A stretch of 64,000 nt of DNA from Lachnoclostridium sp. UBA1175 (GCA_002311665.1 DBYX01000015.1:1-64000); one strand, 5' to 3'. Shown: positions 36,514 through 45,649, counted from the first letter of the stretch. The notes: a model not told the origin generated them from the letters alone. Numbers and translations are program-made.

Positions 36514-36735
36514 CTACTCGACAAGGATCATTTCCGCGTCATCCTTGCGGAGACTCAGCTCATAACCGCGCACGGTCACCTCGATCGGATCGCCGAGCGG
36601 GGCTACCTTGCGCACGTACACCTCCGTGCCGCGCGTGATCCCCATGTCCATGATCCGGCGCCTCACCGCTCCCTGGCCGTTCAGCCGGATCACACGGACG
36701 GTCTCGCCGATTCCCGTTTCACGCAATGTCTTCAT
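36514..36735 (-). CDS. feoA: FeoA domain protein (second of two)
   Basis: The 73-residue protein from ATG 36735 has the SH3-like FeoA fold: LRETGIGETVRVIRLNG, a RRRIMDMGITRGTEVYV strand-turn that is the family hallmark, and PLGDPIEVTVRGYELSLR. FeoA supports FeoB. An earlier ATG at 36804 overlaps the stop of the first FeoA gene and would add 31 residues; AAAGGA before 36735 favours the shorter form. Confidence 0.92.
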   Translation of the reverse strand: MKTLRETGIGETVRVIRLNGQGAVRRRIMDMGITRGTEVYVRKVAPLGDPIEVTVRGYELSLRKDDAEMILVE

Positions 36736-36796
36736 GTTGTTCCTTTCCGCCGCCTGCCGCGGCTCTTTGTTATTGTCTTTCGTTACCTCGATCGGT

Positions 36797-37009
36797 TCAG
36801 ACATAGATATGGCGGGCGGCCTCGTCACTGATCGCGACGCGCGAATCCTTCACGTTCACGATCACATTGCCGCTGTGCTCCGCAACGATGCGCACACACG
36901 CGCCGGCTACAAAACCGAGTGTCTCCAGATGCTGCCGCAGCGCTGTATTGCCCGCGATGCGCCGTACGGTCAGGTCGACATTCGGGTCAGCCACACATAA
37001 AGGGATCAT
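36797..37009 (-). CDS. feoA: FeoA domain protein (first of two)
   Basis: The 70-residue protein from ATG 37009 has GGAGGTGAG upstream. It shows the FeoA pattern LRQHLETLGFVAGACVRIVAEHSGNVIVNVKDSRVAIS. It differs from the second FeoA, so this is an old duplication; many Clostridia carry two FeoA genes before feoB. The longer frame to 37147 runs through the promoter and is not used. Confidence 0.9.
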   Translation of the reverse strand: MIPLCVADPNVDLTVRRIAGNTALRQHLETLGFVAGACVRIVAEHSGNVIVNVKDSRVAISDEAARHIYV

Positions 37010-37096
37010 TGTTCGCTCACCTCCGTCTTGCATTGAAGTAAACAACAGGGAAACGCCTGTGCGCCTTCCGGTTGTCCTCAGGTAACTTCCGCCGTC

Positions 37097-37125
37097 ATTA
37101 TAGTTACCCCGCAGTAACTTGTCAA
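37097..37125 (-). promoter_or_regulatory. feo operon promoter with embedded operator
   Basis: Minus strand: TTGACA (37120-37125), 17-bp spacer, TATAAT (37097-37102). The inverted repeat AGTTAC-N6-GTAACT (37102-37119) fills the spacer almost exactly, so a bound repressor would block polymerase. An imperfect third copy (37070-37087) lies just downstream. The likely repressor is the divergent DtxR-type gene. Confidence 0.8.
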
Positions 37126-37180
37126 GCGTATTTTTGCACAAATACAAATCCCTCAGGGGACAAAATCTTCATCTGTTTGC

Positions 37181-37209
37181 TTGACTGTACCTCCCGCGTA
37201 TCATATAAT
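37181..37209 (+). promoter_or_regulatory. promoter of the DtxR-type regulator
   Basis: TTGACT (37181-37186), 17-bp spacer, TATAAT (37204-37209), about 36 bases upstream of the start. The GTTAC-N6-GTAAC element is absent here, so autoregulation is not indicated. Confidence 0.8.
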
Positions 37210-37244
37210 CAAACAAAAGGAGAAGTGAAAGGGGTTATTACAAT

Positions 37245-37631
37245 ATGATCTACGAATCCGGCGAAATGTATCTGGAAACCATTCTTATCCTCGCGCAGAC
37301 TCACCCTGAGGTTCACGCCGTGGATATCGCCGCCGAGATGGGCATCTCGAAGGCTTCCGTCAGCCGTGCTCTCGGCCGGCTCAAGGAGGAAAACTGCCTG
37401 ATCATCGATGCTTCCGGCCGAATTGCCTTCACGGAGAAGGGCCGCAGCATCGCCGAGAAGATCTACGAGCGGCACACCGTCCTCTCCGAACTGCTTGTCT
37501 CCCTCGGTGTGAATCCGGAGACCGCCTCCGAGGATGCCTGCCGCATCGAGCACGATATCAGCGACGAAACGTTCCGCTGCATCAAGGAGCATCGCGACAA
37601 GATGAGCACAAAGAACCGCACCGCAGAGTAA
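37245..37631 (+). CDS. DtxR/MntR-type iron-dependent regulator
   Basis: The 128-residue protein has an N-terminal winged helix (VHAVDIAAEMGISKASVSRALGRLKEEN) and a dimerisation part ending with the metal-binding EDACRIEHDIS segment (Cys, Glu, His). It lacks the C-terminal SH3 domain of full DtxR, as MntR does. Divergence from the feo operon and the operator in its promoter suggest that it senses Fe2+ and represses feo, though Mn2+ is possible. Confidence 0.9.
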   Translation: MIYESGEMYLETILILAQTHPEVHAVDIAAEMGISKASVSRALGRLKEENCLIIDASGRIAFTEKGRSIAEKIYERHTVLSELLVSLGVNPETASEDACRIEHDISDETFRCIKEHRDKMSTKNRTAE

Positions 37632-37676
37632 CTGCGCATTTTCCGACGAAATATCATTGTGACACGGACATAACAA

Positions 37677-37708
37677 AACAGGGGCGCCCCTTTCGGGACA
37701 CCCCTGTT
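37677..37708. terminator. bidirectional terminator
   Basis: AACAGGGG (37677-37684) pairs with CCCCTGTT (37701-37708), with further inner pairing. T-rich tails on both sides serve the regulator gene (plus) and the large secreted protein (minus). Confidence 0.75.
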
Positions 37709-37723
37709 CTTTCTTCGGTTCTT

Positions 37724-40591
37724 TTATCGATAGTAAATCCACGTGGTGCTCTTCGCTCCCGTTACCGTCACTCCGATGTCAACCACGATCTCTTCCAGAT
37801 TGGTGTTGCTCGCATCGAGTTTTGTGATCTGATTGTCCAGGCAGCTCAAATACTCGAGCGCCGTGCTTTTGCTCAGATCGATGCTCTTCAGTTTGTTTTC
37901 GTCGCAGATGAACAATTGCAGCTTCGTGTTCTTTGTAATGTTTATCGTCGTCAGAAGGTTGCTCCTGCAGGTGATATAAGTCAGGTTCTTCGCACCGCTG
38001 ACATTCAGCGTGCTCATCCCGTTTCCGTCGCAGACAAGCCATATCAGTTTCGTATTCTTGCTGACATCGAGCCTGGTCAGCCCGATCCTTGAGCAGTTTA
38101 AATCCTCAAGCAAAGCGTTTTTGCTCAGATCCAATTTCGAAATCTGATTGTCCTCACAGTAGAGCAACTCCAGTTTTCTGCAGCTCGATACGTCCAGCGA
38201 CCTAAGCGAGCCGTTGTTGCAGTTCAGATACGACAGATAAGGGTTATGGCTGACGTCCAGCACCAGCAGTCCCTCGTTGTCTTCACAGGAGAGCTCCTCC
38301 AGGAGGACATTGCCCCTCACATCCAGCGATGTAAGTTTGTTATCGCTGCAATACAGCACGCGCAATTCGGTAAAACACTCGATACCCTTCAGACTCGTAA
38401 TCCCGGTCAAACAAAGATCGATCGAGGTGGTCACTGCAATCTCGCCACAGCTGAGATATCCGTTCTCGTCCTTATCGATTTCCGTCTCCAAATACTCGAG
38501 GAACGTATCGTTCGGGAAATTGCCGTAGCGGATCTGACCGTCCCAGATTTTGATGGTCGCATAGTTCGAGATGACCGTGTTTCCGTCGCTGTCCTTGATG
38601 AGACAGCGAACCGCGCAATTATCGTGCGCCGCACCTGCGGTAATGACGAAAAGGTCCTTCTTCGCGGTCCCGTTCGTGGAGTTCTTCCACTCCGACGAAT
38701 TCGACGCCTTCACCTGCCATTGATATGTGAACGGTTTCTTGCCTTCCGCAGCGACGGCAAATCTCGCCGTTCCGCCGACCAACACTTTCGCGTCCGACGG
38801 ATTCATCGTGATCGTCGGCTTCGTGGTCAGTGTCGCTGCGTTCGACTCCTTGCTTATTCCCTTGGAATCCGTGACAACACAGCGGAACTGATATCCGTAA
38901 TGTGCTTCCTGTACCGTGATCGTATAGGTTGCCTTCGTCGCCGCGGTACCCGAGGCGTTCTTCCAGTCCGCAGCTCCCGGAGCCTTGGTCTGCCACTGAT
39001 ACTTCAGCGTTCCCTCGCCGGTCGCGGCGACTTTGAACGTGGCATCCTCACCGATCTTTACCTTGGCATCTTTCGGCTGAGTCGTGATCTTCGGACCGTT
39101 TTTTACCTTGAGCGTTGCCGCCTTGGAGATCAGCTTTTTGCCGTTGCCGTCCTTGACCACACAGCGGATCTGGTATCCGTTATGACCCGACTGCGCCGTG
39201 ATCTTGAAAGTCGCCTTCTTCGCGGTCGCGTTCGTGGAATCCTTCCAGGAGGTGCTGTTCGGTGCCTTGGTCTGCCACTGATATGTCAGCGTTCCCACGC
39301 CCTCTGCCGCAACCGTGAAGGCCGCCTGTGTGCCCTCTTCCACGGTCTTGTTCTTCGGCTGTGTCGTGATCGTCACCGCCTTGCTCACGGTCCCCGGCTT
39401 CTCAAGCTTGAACGGAACGCTCGCGTAGTCACTCTCATCGGGGTCGTTCACATCCTCCGCGAGAAGGTACACCTGATAGTCGGTGCCCCACCCGCTTGCG
39501 GGCAGGCTCGAAGGAAGCGTAAAGGTTCCCTCGCCCGTCTCGGCGATCGTCGTGTTCAGTGCACAGTAATACTTGATCTTCGCGCTGTTCGTGTTGCCGG
39601 CCTTGTACTCCTTATCCAGGATCACCACGGACAAACGGTTCACGTTCGGCGCGTCCGAGCCGCTGATGGCATACGGCACCGTCACCTTGTTGCCGGATAT
39701 CGTGATCTTCTTGCCGTAAGGAACGTACGCCGCCATGGATCCGTCCGCGATCGTCAGTTTATAGGTAGCTCCGGGCTGCCCTGCCTGCCCCCGGATCAGC
39801 GAGTTGAAAATGATGTAAGAATGGCTGATGTTGAACGCGGGGCTGGCACCTATCAATGCACTGTACCATATCGACTCGACTTCGCCGTAGTCATACAGCC
39901 TGCCGTACGTGGATATATACCCGACCTTGCCGGGTGTTCTTGCGCTCTGCGTGCGCAGGTACCAGATCGCATCATCACCTGTTCTTGTCTTCTTATCCAG
40001 AGCGTAAACCCAGTTGAATCCGTAGTTTTCGTTCAGGATATCCTCCACATCGAGCAGAAAAACCTTTTCATTCAGACCCTGATACTCTACAAAAGAATTG
40101 TTGTCCGTCGGACGGCTCGCGATCGTGCTCTTCGCGACGGCGCTTCTCTCAACCGCCGAGAAACCGTTATTCTTTGTGAAGAACTCGGATCCGTTCAGCT
40201 TCGCGCGGATGTCACTGTACTCCCACTCGGCGGGACTTGACGCTCCCTTGTTCGCCTTGTTGTCCTCGTCGTACGACGATTTGAACAGGACGCAGTCGCA
40301 GTCCAGGAACATCGTGTTCGATCCGTAGATGTTCGTCTTCGGCGCGAGCACGCGGTACAATACCGGGGTGCCGTCGTACCGGCCGAAATAAACATAACTT
40401 CCCGTCCATCCGTCGGAGTGACTTATAACAGGGGCTTTGATCCCGTAGACGCAGAGGCCCGATACGGTCTTCGAAGGTGCCTCAGACCCCGCCTTCGCGG
40501 TTCCGCCGAAGTCGGCCGCCGGCAGCAGAGCCACCGTCATCGCGACGGAAAGCAGCACCGCCAGCAGTCGCCTTAATTTTCTTACAAGCAT
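37724..40591 (-). CDS. secreted Ig-like / leucine-rich repeat surface protein
   Basis: The protein has 955 residues. After a signal peptide (1-28), a DUF6273-like domain (about 55-270, with SDIRAKLNG, VFLLD and IWYLRTQ) is followed by a β-strand linker. Three Ig-like repeats (about 405-655) are each built around TYQWQ or KYQWQ and an RC-V-x-D core. An EF-hand-like IDKDENGYLS turn and about ten LRR units (about 685-935), each with a LxxLxCxxN core, close it. There is no sortase LPxTG signal or S-layer domain, so anchoring is unknown. Such proteins often bind host or cell-surface ligands. GAGGAGG lies upstream of ATG 40591. Confidence 0.85.
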   Translation of the reverse strand: MLVRKLRRLLAVLLSVAMTVALLPAADFGGTAKAGSEAPSKTVSGLCVYGIKAPVISHSDGWTGSYVYFGRYDGTPVLYRVLAPKTNIYGSNTMFLDCDCVLFKSSYDEDNKANKGASSPAEWEYSDIRAKLNGSEFFTKNNGFSAVERSAVAKSTIASRPTDNNSFVEYQGLNEKVFLLDVEDILNENYGFNWVYALDKKTRTGDDAIWYLRTQSARTPGKVGYISTYGRLYDYGEVESIWYSALIGASPAFNISHSYIIFNSLIRGQAGQPGATYKLTIADGSMAAYVPYGKKITISGNKVTVPYAISGSDAPNVNRLSVVILDKEYKAGNTNSAKIKYYCALNTTIAETGEGTFTLPSSLPASGWGTDYQVYLLAEDVNDPDESDYASVPFKLEKPGTVSKAVTITTQPKNKTVEEGTQAAFTVAAEGVGTLTYQWQTKAPNSTSWKDSTNATAKKATFKITAQSGHNGYQIRCVVKDGNGKKLISKAATLKVKNGPKITTQPKDAKVKIGEDATFKVAATGEGTLKYQWQTKAPGAADWKNASGTAATKATYTITVQEAHYGYQFRCVVTDSKGISKESNAATLTTKPTITMNPSDAKVLVGGTARFAVAAEGKKPFTYQWQVKASNSSEWKNSTNGTAKKDLFVITAGAAHDNCAVRCLIKDSDGNTVISNYATIKIWDGQIRYGNFPNDTFLEYLETEIDKDENGYLSCGEIAVTTSIDLCLTGITSLKGIECFTELRVLYCSDNKLTSLDVRGNVLLEELSCEDNEGLLVLDVSHNPYLSYLNCNNGSLRSLDVSSCRKLELLYCEDNQISKLDLSKNALLEDLNCSRIGLTRLDVSKNTKLIWLVCDGNGMSTLNVSGAKNLTYITCRSNLLTTINITKNTKLQLFICDENKLKSIDLSKSTALEYLSCLDNQITKLDASNTNLEEIVVDIGVTVTGAKSTTWIYYR

Positions 40592-40629
40592 TGATTCTTC
40601 CTCCTCAATCACGCACTAAGCGCTTTTCA

Positions 40630-42507
40630 TTATTTCTCTGTATCGGGCTCGTCGAGAGCGATCTCCGTCACCACGGGAGCCGTCTCCGGCACGATGCCGA
40701 ACAGCGCCTCGAACTCCTCGCGGGTGATGCGCTCGTGCTCGAGCAGCAGTTCCGCACAGCGGTCGAGGATCTCGCGGTGCTCCGCGATGATGCGCTTGGC
40801 CTCTCCGTAGCACTCCTCGATGATGCGGCGCACCTCGTCGTCGATCCGGTTGGCAACGGACTCACTGTAACTCTTCGTGTGGCCGTAGTCGCGGCCGATG
40901 AACACCTCGTCCTCATCCGAATCGTAGTTGACCGGTCCGACAACATCGGAAAATCCGAACTTGGTCACCATCGCGTGTGCCATGCGCGTCGCCTGCTTGA
41001 TATCCTGGCTCGCACCCGTCGTAACGTCGGTGAATACCAGTTCCTCCGCCACGCGACCGCCGAGGCTCACGATGATCTCCTGCAGCATCTCGCCGCGCGT
41101 ATGGAACATCTCGTCCTCGCCGGGAAGCGGCATCGTGTAGCCCGCCGCGCCGGTGCCGGTCGGGATGATGGACACGGTGTAAACCGGTCCGACATCCGGA
41201 AGCACGTGGAACAGGATCGCATGTCCCGCCTCGTGGAACGCGGTGATGCGCTTCTCCTTGTCCGAGATGATGCGGCTCTTCTTCTCCGTACCGATACCCA
41301 CGCGGATCAGTGCGCGCTTGACATCCTCATAGTTGATGAAGGCACGCCCGTCCTTCGCGGCGTTGATCGCCGCCTCGTTCATAAGGTTCTCCAGATCGGC
41401 GCCGGAAAATCCCGCCGTCGTCCGCGCGATATGCTCCAGATTGACATCCTCGCTGAGCGGCTTGTTGCGCACATGCACGCGGAGGATCTCCAGACGGCCG
41501 CGCACGTCGGGGCGGCCCACCATGACCTTGCGGTCGAAACGGCCCGGGCGAAGGATCGCCGGGTCGAGAATGTCCACGCGGTTCGTCGCCGCAAGAACGA
41601 TGATACCTTCGTTGACGCCGAAACCGTCCATCTCCACAAGGAGCTGGTTGAGCGTCTGCTCGCGCTCGTCGTGGCCGCCGCCGAGGCCCGCTCCTCGCCG
41701 TCTCGCCACGGCATCGATCTCGTCGATGAACACGATGCACGGCGCATTTTTCTTCGCGGTCGCGAACAGGTCACGCACGCGGGACGCACCGACACCGACA
41801 AACATTTCCACAAAATCCGAACCGGAGATTGAGAAGAACGGGACTCCCGCCTCGCCGGCAACCGCCTTCGCGAGGAGCGTCTTACCGGTTCCGGGCGGGC
41901 CCTCCATCAGGATACCCTTGGGGATGCGCGCGCCCACGCGGATGAACTGCTTCGGATTCGCGAGGAAGTCGACGACCTCCTGCAGCTCCTCCTTCTCCTC
42001 CTGGAGTCCGGCGACATCCTTGAACGTCGTCGGATTGTCCTTGCCGTCGGTCATCTGCGCGCGGCTCTTGCCGAAGTTCAGCACCTGCGAGTTACCGCCT
42101 CCGCCGAGCGAATGCCCGAGCACAAGGAACACGATGATCACCGCGATCAGGATGACCAGGTACGGGAACACAAGGGACCAGAACCAGCTCGGCTTGTCCA
42201 CCTCGAGGACGATCGCCTCGACCTTGTACTCATGCGCCTTCTCCTCGATGCGGACGATGTCCGTCGCGTTAAATGTGCAGATTTCCCCGTTGACAAGCTC
42301 GACGCGGACTTTGCCGGTCGGCACCTCCTGGTTCGGGGTGATGTACACCTTTTCCACAACACCCTTCTCCAGCCAGTCGCAGTACTGCGCATACGAATAC
42401 TGTGTCTGGTTGCGGGTCGCGTAGGACGAATAGATCATTCCTACGATAAATATGCCGAGGAGCATCACGTAAAACACGATACCCCTCATCGATCCTCTTC
42501 TCTTCAT
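40630..42507 (-). CDS. ftsH: ATP-dependent zinc metalloprotease FtsH
   Basis: The 625-residue protein has two membrane helices (about 9-27 and 112-130), then AAA+ ATPase with Walker A GPPGTGKT (203-210), Walker B IDEID, and SRH ILRPGRFDRK. The zinc protease motif is HEAGH (425-429). It degrades misfolded membrane and regulatory proteins. The start overlaps the hpt stop (TAATG), with GGGAGG upstream, so the two are translationally coupled. Confidence 0.98.
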   Translation of the reverse strand: MKRRGSMRGIVFYVMLLGIFIVGMIYSSYATRNQTQYSYAQYCDWLEKGVVEKVYITPNQEVPTGKVRVELVNGEICTFNATDIVRIEEKAHEYKVEAIVLEVDKPSWFWSLVFPYLVILIAVIIVFLVLGHSLGGGGNSQVLNFGKSRAQMTDGKDNPTTFKDVAGLQEEKEELQEVVDFLANPKQFIRVGARIPKGILMEGPPGTGKTLLAKAVAGEAGVPFFSISGSDFVEMFVGVGASRVRDLFATAKKNAPCIVFIDEIDAVARRRGAGLGGGHDEREQTLNQLLVEMDGFGVNEGIIVLAATNRVDILDPAILRPGRFDRKVMVGRPDVRGRLEILRVHVRNKPLSEDVNLEHIARTTAGFSGADLENLMNEAAINAAKDGRAFINYEDVKRALIRVGIGTEKKSRIISDKEKRITAFHEAGHAILFHVLPDVGPVYTVSIIPTGTGAAGYTMPLPGEDEMFHTRGEMLQEIIVSLGGRVAEELVFTDVTTGASQDIKQATRMAHAMVTKFGFSDVVGPVNYDSDEDEVFIGRDYGHTKSYSESVANRIDDEVRRIIEECYGEAKRIIAEHREILDRCAELLLEHERITREEFEALFGIVPETAPVVTEIALDEPDTEK

Positions 42508-43046
42508 TAAGCCTCCCCGTCTTCCTCTGTAATGCTCAGTTTGCCGATAAACGGCAGCGCGCGGTACTTCTGCGCATAGTCCAGGCCGAAGCCCACGACA
42601 AATTCATCCGGGATCTCAAATCCCGTGTAGTCCACCTTCACATCCGTCACGCGGCGCGACGGCTTGTCTAAAAGCGTGCACAGCCGAAGCGACTCCGGCT
42701 GGCGGCTCTTCAGCATCTCAAGCAGGAACGCGAGCGTTCTGCCCGAGTCCACGATATCCTCCACAACGATCACGTGCTGGCCGCGGATACTCTCGTCGAG
42801 GTCCTTGACGATCCTCACGCGCCCCGAGCTCTCCGTGTCATCCCCGTAGCTCGACACCGACATAAAATCGAGTTTGATCGGCAGATCGATCCTCTTCGCG
42901 AGCTCGGTCGTGAAAAATACGCTTCCCTTGAGGATGCACACGAGCTTCAGCTCGCAGCCGGCGTAGTCCGCCGTGATCTGTTCCGCCATCTCACGCACTC
43001 TCGCAAGGAGCCGTTCCTCGGGAATCATCACGCTGACAGTTTCCAT
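42507..43046 (-). CDS. hpt: hypoxanthine phosphoribosyltransferase
   Basis: The 179-residue enzyme has the PRPP-binding loop VVEDIVDSGRT and a KGSVFF stretch. It salvages hypoxanthine and guanine to IMP and GMP. The tilS-hpt-ftsH order is conserved in Firmicutes. It overlaps ftsH by one base. Confidence 0.97.
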   Translation of the reverse strand: METVSVMIPEERLLARVREMAEQITADYAGCELKLVCILKGSVFFTTELAKRIDLPIKLDFMSVSSYGDDTESSGRVRIVKDLDESIRGQHVIVVEDIVDSGRTLAFLLEMLKSRQPESLRLCTLLDKPSRRVTDVKVDYTGFEIPDEFVVGFGLDYAQKYRALPFIGKLSITEEDGEA

Positions 43047-43083
43047 ATGTTCCTCCTTCGCGGCCGGGCTCTCCCGCCACCTT

Positions 43084-44526
43084 CTACAGCTCTTCCATCG
43101 TGATCACAAGCACCCGCTTCGTGTCGTCGGTCACCCGGTACGCCTCGCTTCCGCGGATCCCCGGGATCCAGATGACCGCGCTCTCATCCGCCGTGAGAAT
43201 GATGGGAAGCGCGTCGCGCTCGTCGCGCGGTACTTTGCGGTTGACAAACACATCCTGCACGGACTTGGTATGCCCGTCGAACGTCACCGTGATCCGGTCT
43301 CCCGGACGCCTGGTGCGGATCACGCAAGCCTTGCCCATTGTATCATAATCAAACAATTTCGTATAGGGATTATTCGAATATTCGTCGCATTCCCCGCGAT
43401 CGCGCACGGCGAACGTGAACACTCTCGGGCGTGCCCCGTAAAATGTGACTTTCACGCCGCGCTCGAGCTCTCTGCGCGCGATCTCGTGCCGCCCCGCGAA
43501 GGTCTCGGCCTCGCCCTTCGGGTGGATGCTCCGGTACCCGCGCACCAGCGTCACGCCATAGGGAAACATCGCCTGCGCGGAGACACTGCTCTCGCACAAT
43601 CTTCCGACCATCTCCGCGTGCTCGTAGGTCAGGTCCTTCCGATGCCCGCACACCGCCGAAAGGTAGCGGATTGCCACCTCGCCCCGGAGCGCGTAGGGAA
43701 GTCCCAGGAAGCCCTCGACATCCAGCTCGTGCTCTCCGCGCGAACTCTCGCCGTCCGCTCCTCCGTACAATCGACGGAACTCCTTCTCCGCGGCATCGTC
43801 GAGCAGCTGCCACGCCGCCGTCAGATGTGTCCCCGCCGCCGCGATGTGCTCGCCCGCACGGGGGTTCAACTCGTGAAGAAGCGGCATGATGCGGTTCCGC
43901 AGCGTGTTGCGGTCACCCTCCGCCTCGTAGTTGGTCGCGTCCACACAGTAGGCCGCGCCGCGCCGCCGAAGCTCCTCGAGAACGTCGTCCTTCCCGATGG
44001 AGAGAAGCGGCCGGATCAGATGTATGTTTTTGTCCTCAAACGGCGTGCTGTCCGCAGGGATTCCCGCGAGACCCCGTAATCCGCTGCCGCGGACGAGGTG
44101 CATCAGTATCGTCTCCGCGTTGTCGTCCGCGTGGTGCGCGACGGCAACCCTTGTCGCACCGAACTCCCCGGCGATCTCCCCGAAGATCCGGTACCGCTCC
44201 GCGCGGCCGGTCTCCTCCAGGCCGGTTCCCCTCTCCGCCGCGAGCGCCGGAACATCGACGCGCACACTGCGGAAGGAAATGCCTCTCTGTTCGCAAAAAT
44301 CGCGGCAGAACGCCTCGTCGCGGTCGGCTTCCGCACCGCGGATCATATGGTTGACGTGCACCGCCGTGATCGACAGCGCAAGCTCCTCCGCGAGCTCCCG
44401 CAGAAGAAGCAGCAGGCACAAAGAATCGCTGCCGCCGGAAAATCCGACAACCACGCCGGACCCCTGCGTCAGCAGATGATTACGCTCCGTCAATTCGCGG
44501 ACTCTTCGCAACGCTTCCGTCTCCAT
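43084..44526 (-). CDS. tilS: tRNA(Ile)-lysidine synthase
   Basis: The 480-residue enzyme has a PP-loop GFSGGSDS near the N-terminus and HHADDNAET, then TilS-specific C-terminal domains. It adds lysine to the wobble C of the tRNA that reads AUA. ATG 44526 has GGGAGGGG upstream; a TTG at 44544 overlaps that site. It lies 24 bases after divIC. Genes yabP, yabQ and spoIIE, usually nearby in spore formers, are absent. Confidence 0.96.
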   Translation of the reverse strand: METEALRRVRELTERNHLLTQGSGVVVGFSGGSDSLCLLLLLRELAEELALSITAVHVNHMIRGAEADRDEAFCRDFCEQRGISFRSVRVDVPALAAERGTGLEETGRAERYRIFGEIAGEFGATRVAVAHHADDNAETILMHLVRGSGLRGLAGIPADSTPFEDKNIHLIRPLLSIGKDDVLEELRRRGAAYCVDATNYEAEGDRNTLRNRIMPLLHELNPRAGEHIAAAGTHLTAAWQLLDDAAEKEFRRLYGGADGESSRGEHELDVEGFLGLPYALRGEVAIRYLSAVCGHRKDLTYEHAEMVGRLCESSVSAQAMFPYGVTLVRGYRSIHPKGEAETFAGRHEIARRELERGVKVTFYGARPRVFTFAVRDRGECDEYSNNPYTKLFDYDTMGKACVIRTRRPGDRITVTFDGHTKSVQDVFVNRKVPRDERDALPIILTADESAVIWIPGIRGSEAYRVTDDTKRVLVITMEEL

Positions 44527-44550
44527 CGGACCCCTCCCGATCAACCGCTG

Positions 44551-44898
44551 TCAACGCTTATCCGCAGGCGTCGGCGTCACACCGTCGCCCTCCTCCGCGC
44601 GGAACAGGATCTCGTCCTTGTAGACCAGTCCCAGCACTTCGCGGGCAACCTCCTCCATATAACCGCGCGTCTTGACGTACGCGCGATACTGTTCGATTTC
44701 CTCGGAGCGTTCCTCCTCCTGCGCTTTCAGGCGGATCAGACGCTCCTTCTCCTCCACTTTTCTGTCGTACTCGTCCTGCGCGTTGTGCAGCAAAATGACG
44801 AACGCGGCGCTGATCAAAGTCACCAAAACGATCAGCACGAGGAGCGATACGACTCTCTTGGCGAGTTTATGATTTTTCGGAACAATCCCTTTCTTCAT
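44551..44898 (-). CDS. FtsB/DivIC-type septum protein
   Basis: The 115-residue protein has a basic cytosolic start, one membrane helix (about 16-38), then a coiled coil (about 40-75) rich in Glu, Arg and Lys. A short conserved YVKTRGYMEEVAREVLGLVYKDEI segment follows, which marks the FtsB/DivIC family. It acts in the division complex with FtsL. It sits between rqcP and tilS. Confidence 0.9.
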   Translation of the reverse strand: MKKGIVPKNHKLAKRVVSLLVLIVLVTLISAAFVILLHNAQDEYDRKVEEKERLIRLKAQEEERSEEIEQYRAYVKTRGYMEEVAREVLGLVYKDEILFRAEEGDGVTPTPADKR

Positions 44899-44915
44899 AC
44901 CGACCCCCGCGATGT

Positions 44916-45155
44916 CTACAGATAGCGGAACAACTCCTTGGCGTCATCCTTGCGCACGGTCTCCGTGACCGATACGACTTCCACTTTCACGTCCTTGTTC
45001 CCGAACCCGATCTCGATGACGTCACCGACTTTCACCTCCAGTGAGGCGCGGGCGACCTTCCCGTTCACCGAGACACGTCCCGCGTCGCAGGCCTCGTTGG
45101 CGACCGTCCTGCGCTTGATCAGGCGGGAAACCTTCAAATACTTATCAAGTCTCAT
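44916..45155 (-). CDS. rqcP: RqcP / S4-domain RNA-binding protein
   Basis: The 79-residue S4-domain protein starts MRLDKYLKVSRLIKRRTVANEACDAGRV. It belongs with YabO/RqcP and Hsp15, which help rescue stalled large ribosomal subunits. Its position next to hup and divIC is the Firmicute order and supports RqcP. Confidence 0.92.
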   Translation of the reverse strand: MRLDKYLKVSRLIKRRTVANEACDAGRVSVNGKVARASLEVKVGDVIEIGFGNKDVKVEVVSVTETVRKDDAKELFRYL

Positions 45156-45180
45156 AATTTCTTCTATCCACTAAGAACAA

Positions 45181-45207
45181 TGGGCCGGTCGGAAACCGAC
45201 CGGCCCA
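45181..45207 (-). terminator. terminator between hup and rqcP
   Basis: TGGGCCGGTCGG (45181-45192) pairs with CCGACCGGCCCA (45196-45207), 12 perfect pairs with a 3-base loop, followed on the minus strand by TTGTTCTT. It would stop most hup transcripts before rqcP. Confidence 0.75.
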
Positions 45208-45243
45208 AGATGTCTTCTTTATGCAACAGGCATCCGTTAACAA

Positions 45244-45531
45244 TTATTTCTTTTTCTTCTTGTTAACAGCATCCTTCAAAGCGCTGCCGGCCTTGAACTT
45301 AGGCTGCTTGGAAGCCTTGATCGTAATCGTCTCCTTGGTAAGAGGATTGCGGCCCTTACGAGCAGGTCTCTTGTTTACTTCGAACGTACCGAAGCCAACG
45401 AGCACAACCTTCTTCTCAGCAACAAGCGTCTCGGTAACGGTACCGATGAACGCATCCACCATCTTCTTAGCGTCTTCCTTCTTAACGCCGGCTTTCTCAG
45501 CAATAGCAGCAACCAATTCTGTCTTATTCAT
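45244..45531 (-). CDS. hup: HU family DNA-binding protein
   Basis: The 95-residue histone-like protein begins MNKTELVAAIAEKAGVKKEDA. Its flexible arm carries the NKRPARKGRNPLT motif, and a lysine-rich end follows. HU bends and compacts DNA. Codon use differs from neighbours (more A/T-ending codons), as expected for high expression. Confidence 0.98.
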   Translation of the reverse strand: MNKTELVAAIAEKAGVKKEDAKKMVDAFIGTVTETLVAEKKVVLVGFGTFEVNKRPARKGRNPLTKETITIKASKQPKFKAGSALKDAVNKKKKK

Positions 45532-45620
45532 TAAGTCCTTCCTCCTGTGAAAATTTTATCTCCATGATGTGCGCCTGCGGCATTGCGCCAAGCACAGCCG
45601 CAAATCATACTCACAGTTAA

Positions 45621-45649
45621 GTTATAAACGGAAACAGGCGTAAAGTCAA
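45621..45649 (-). promoter_or_regulatory. promoter of hup
   Basis: TTGACT (45644-45649), 17-bp spacer, TATAAC (45621-45626), about 90 bases upstream of the hup start. Confidence 0.65.
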
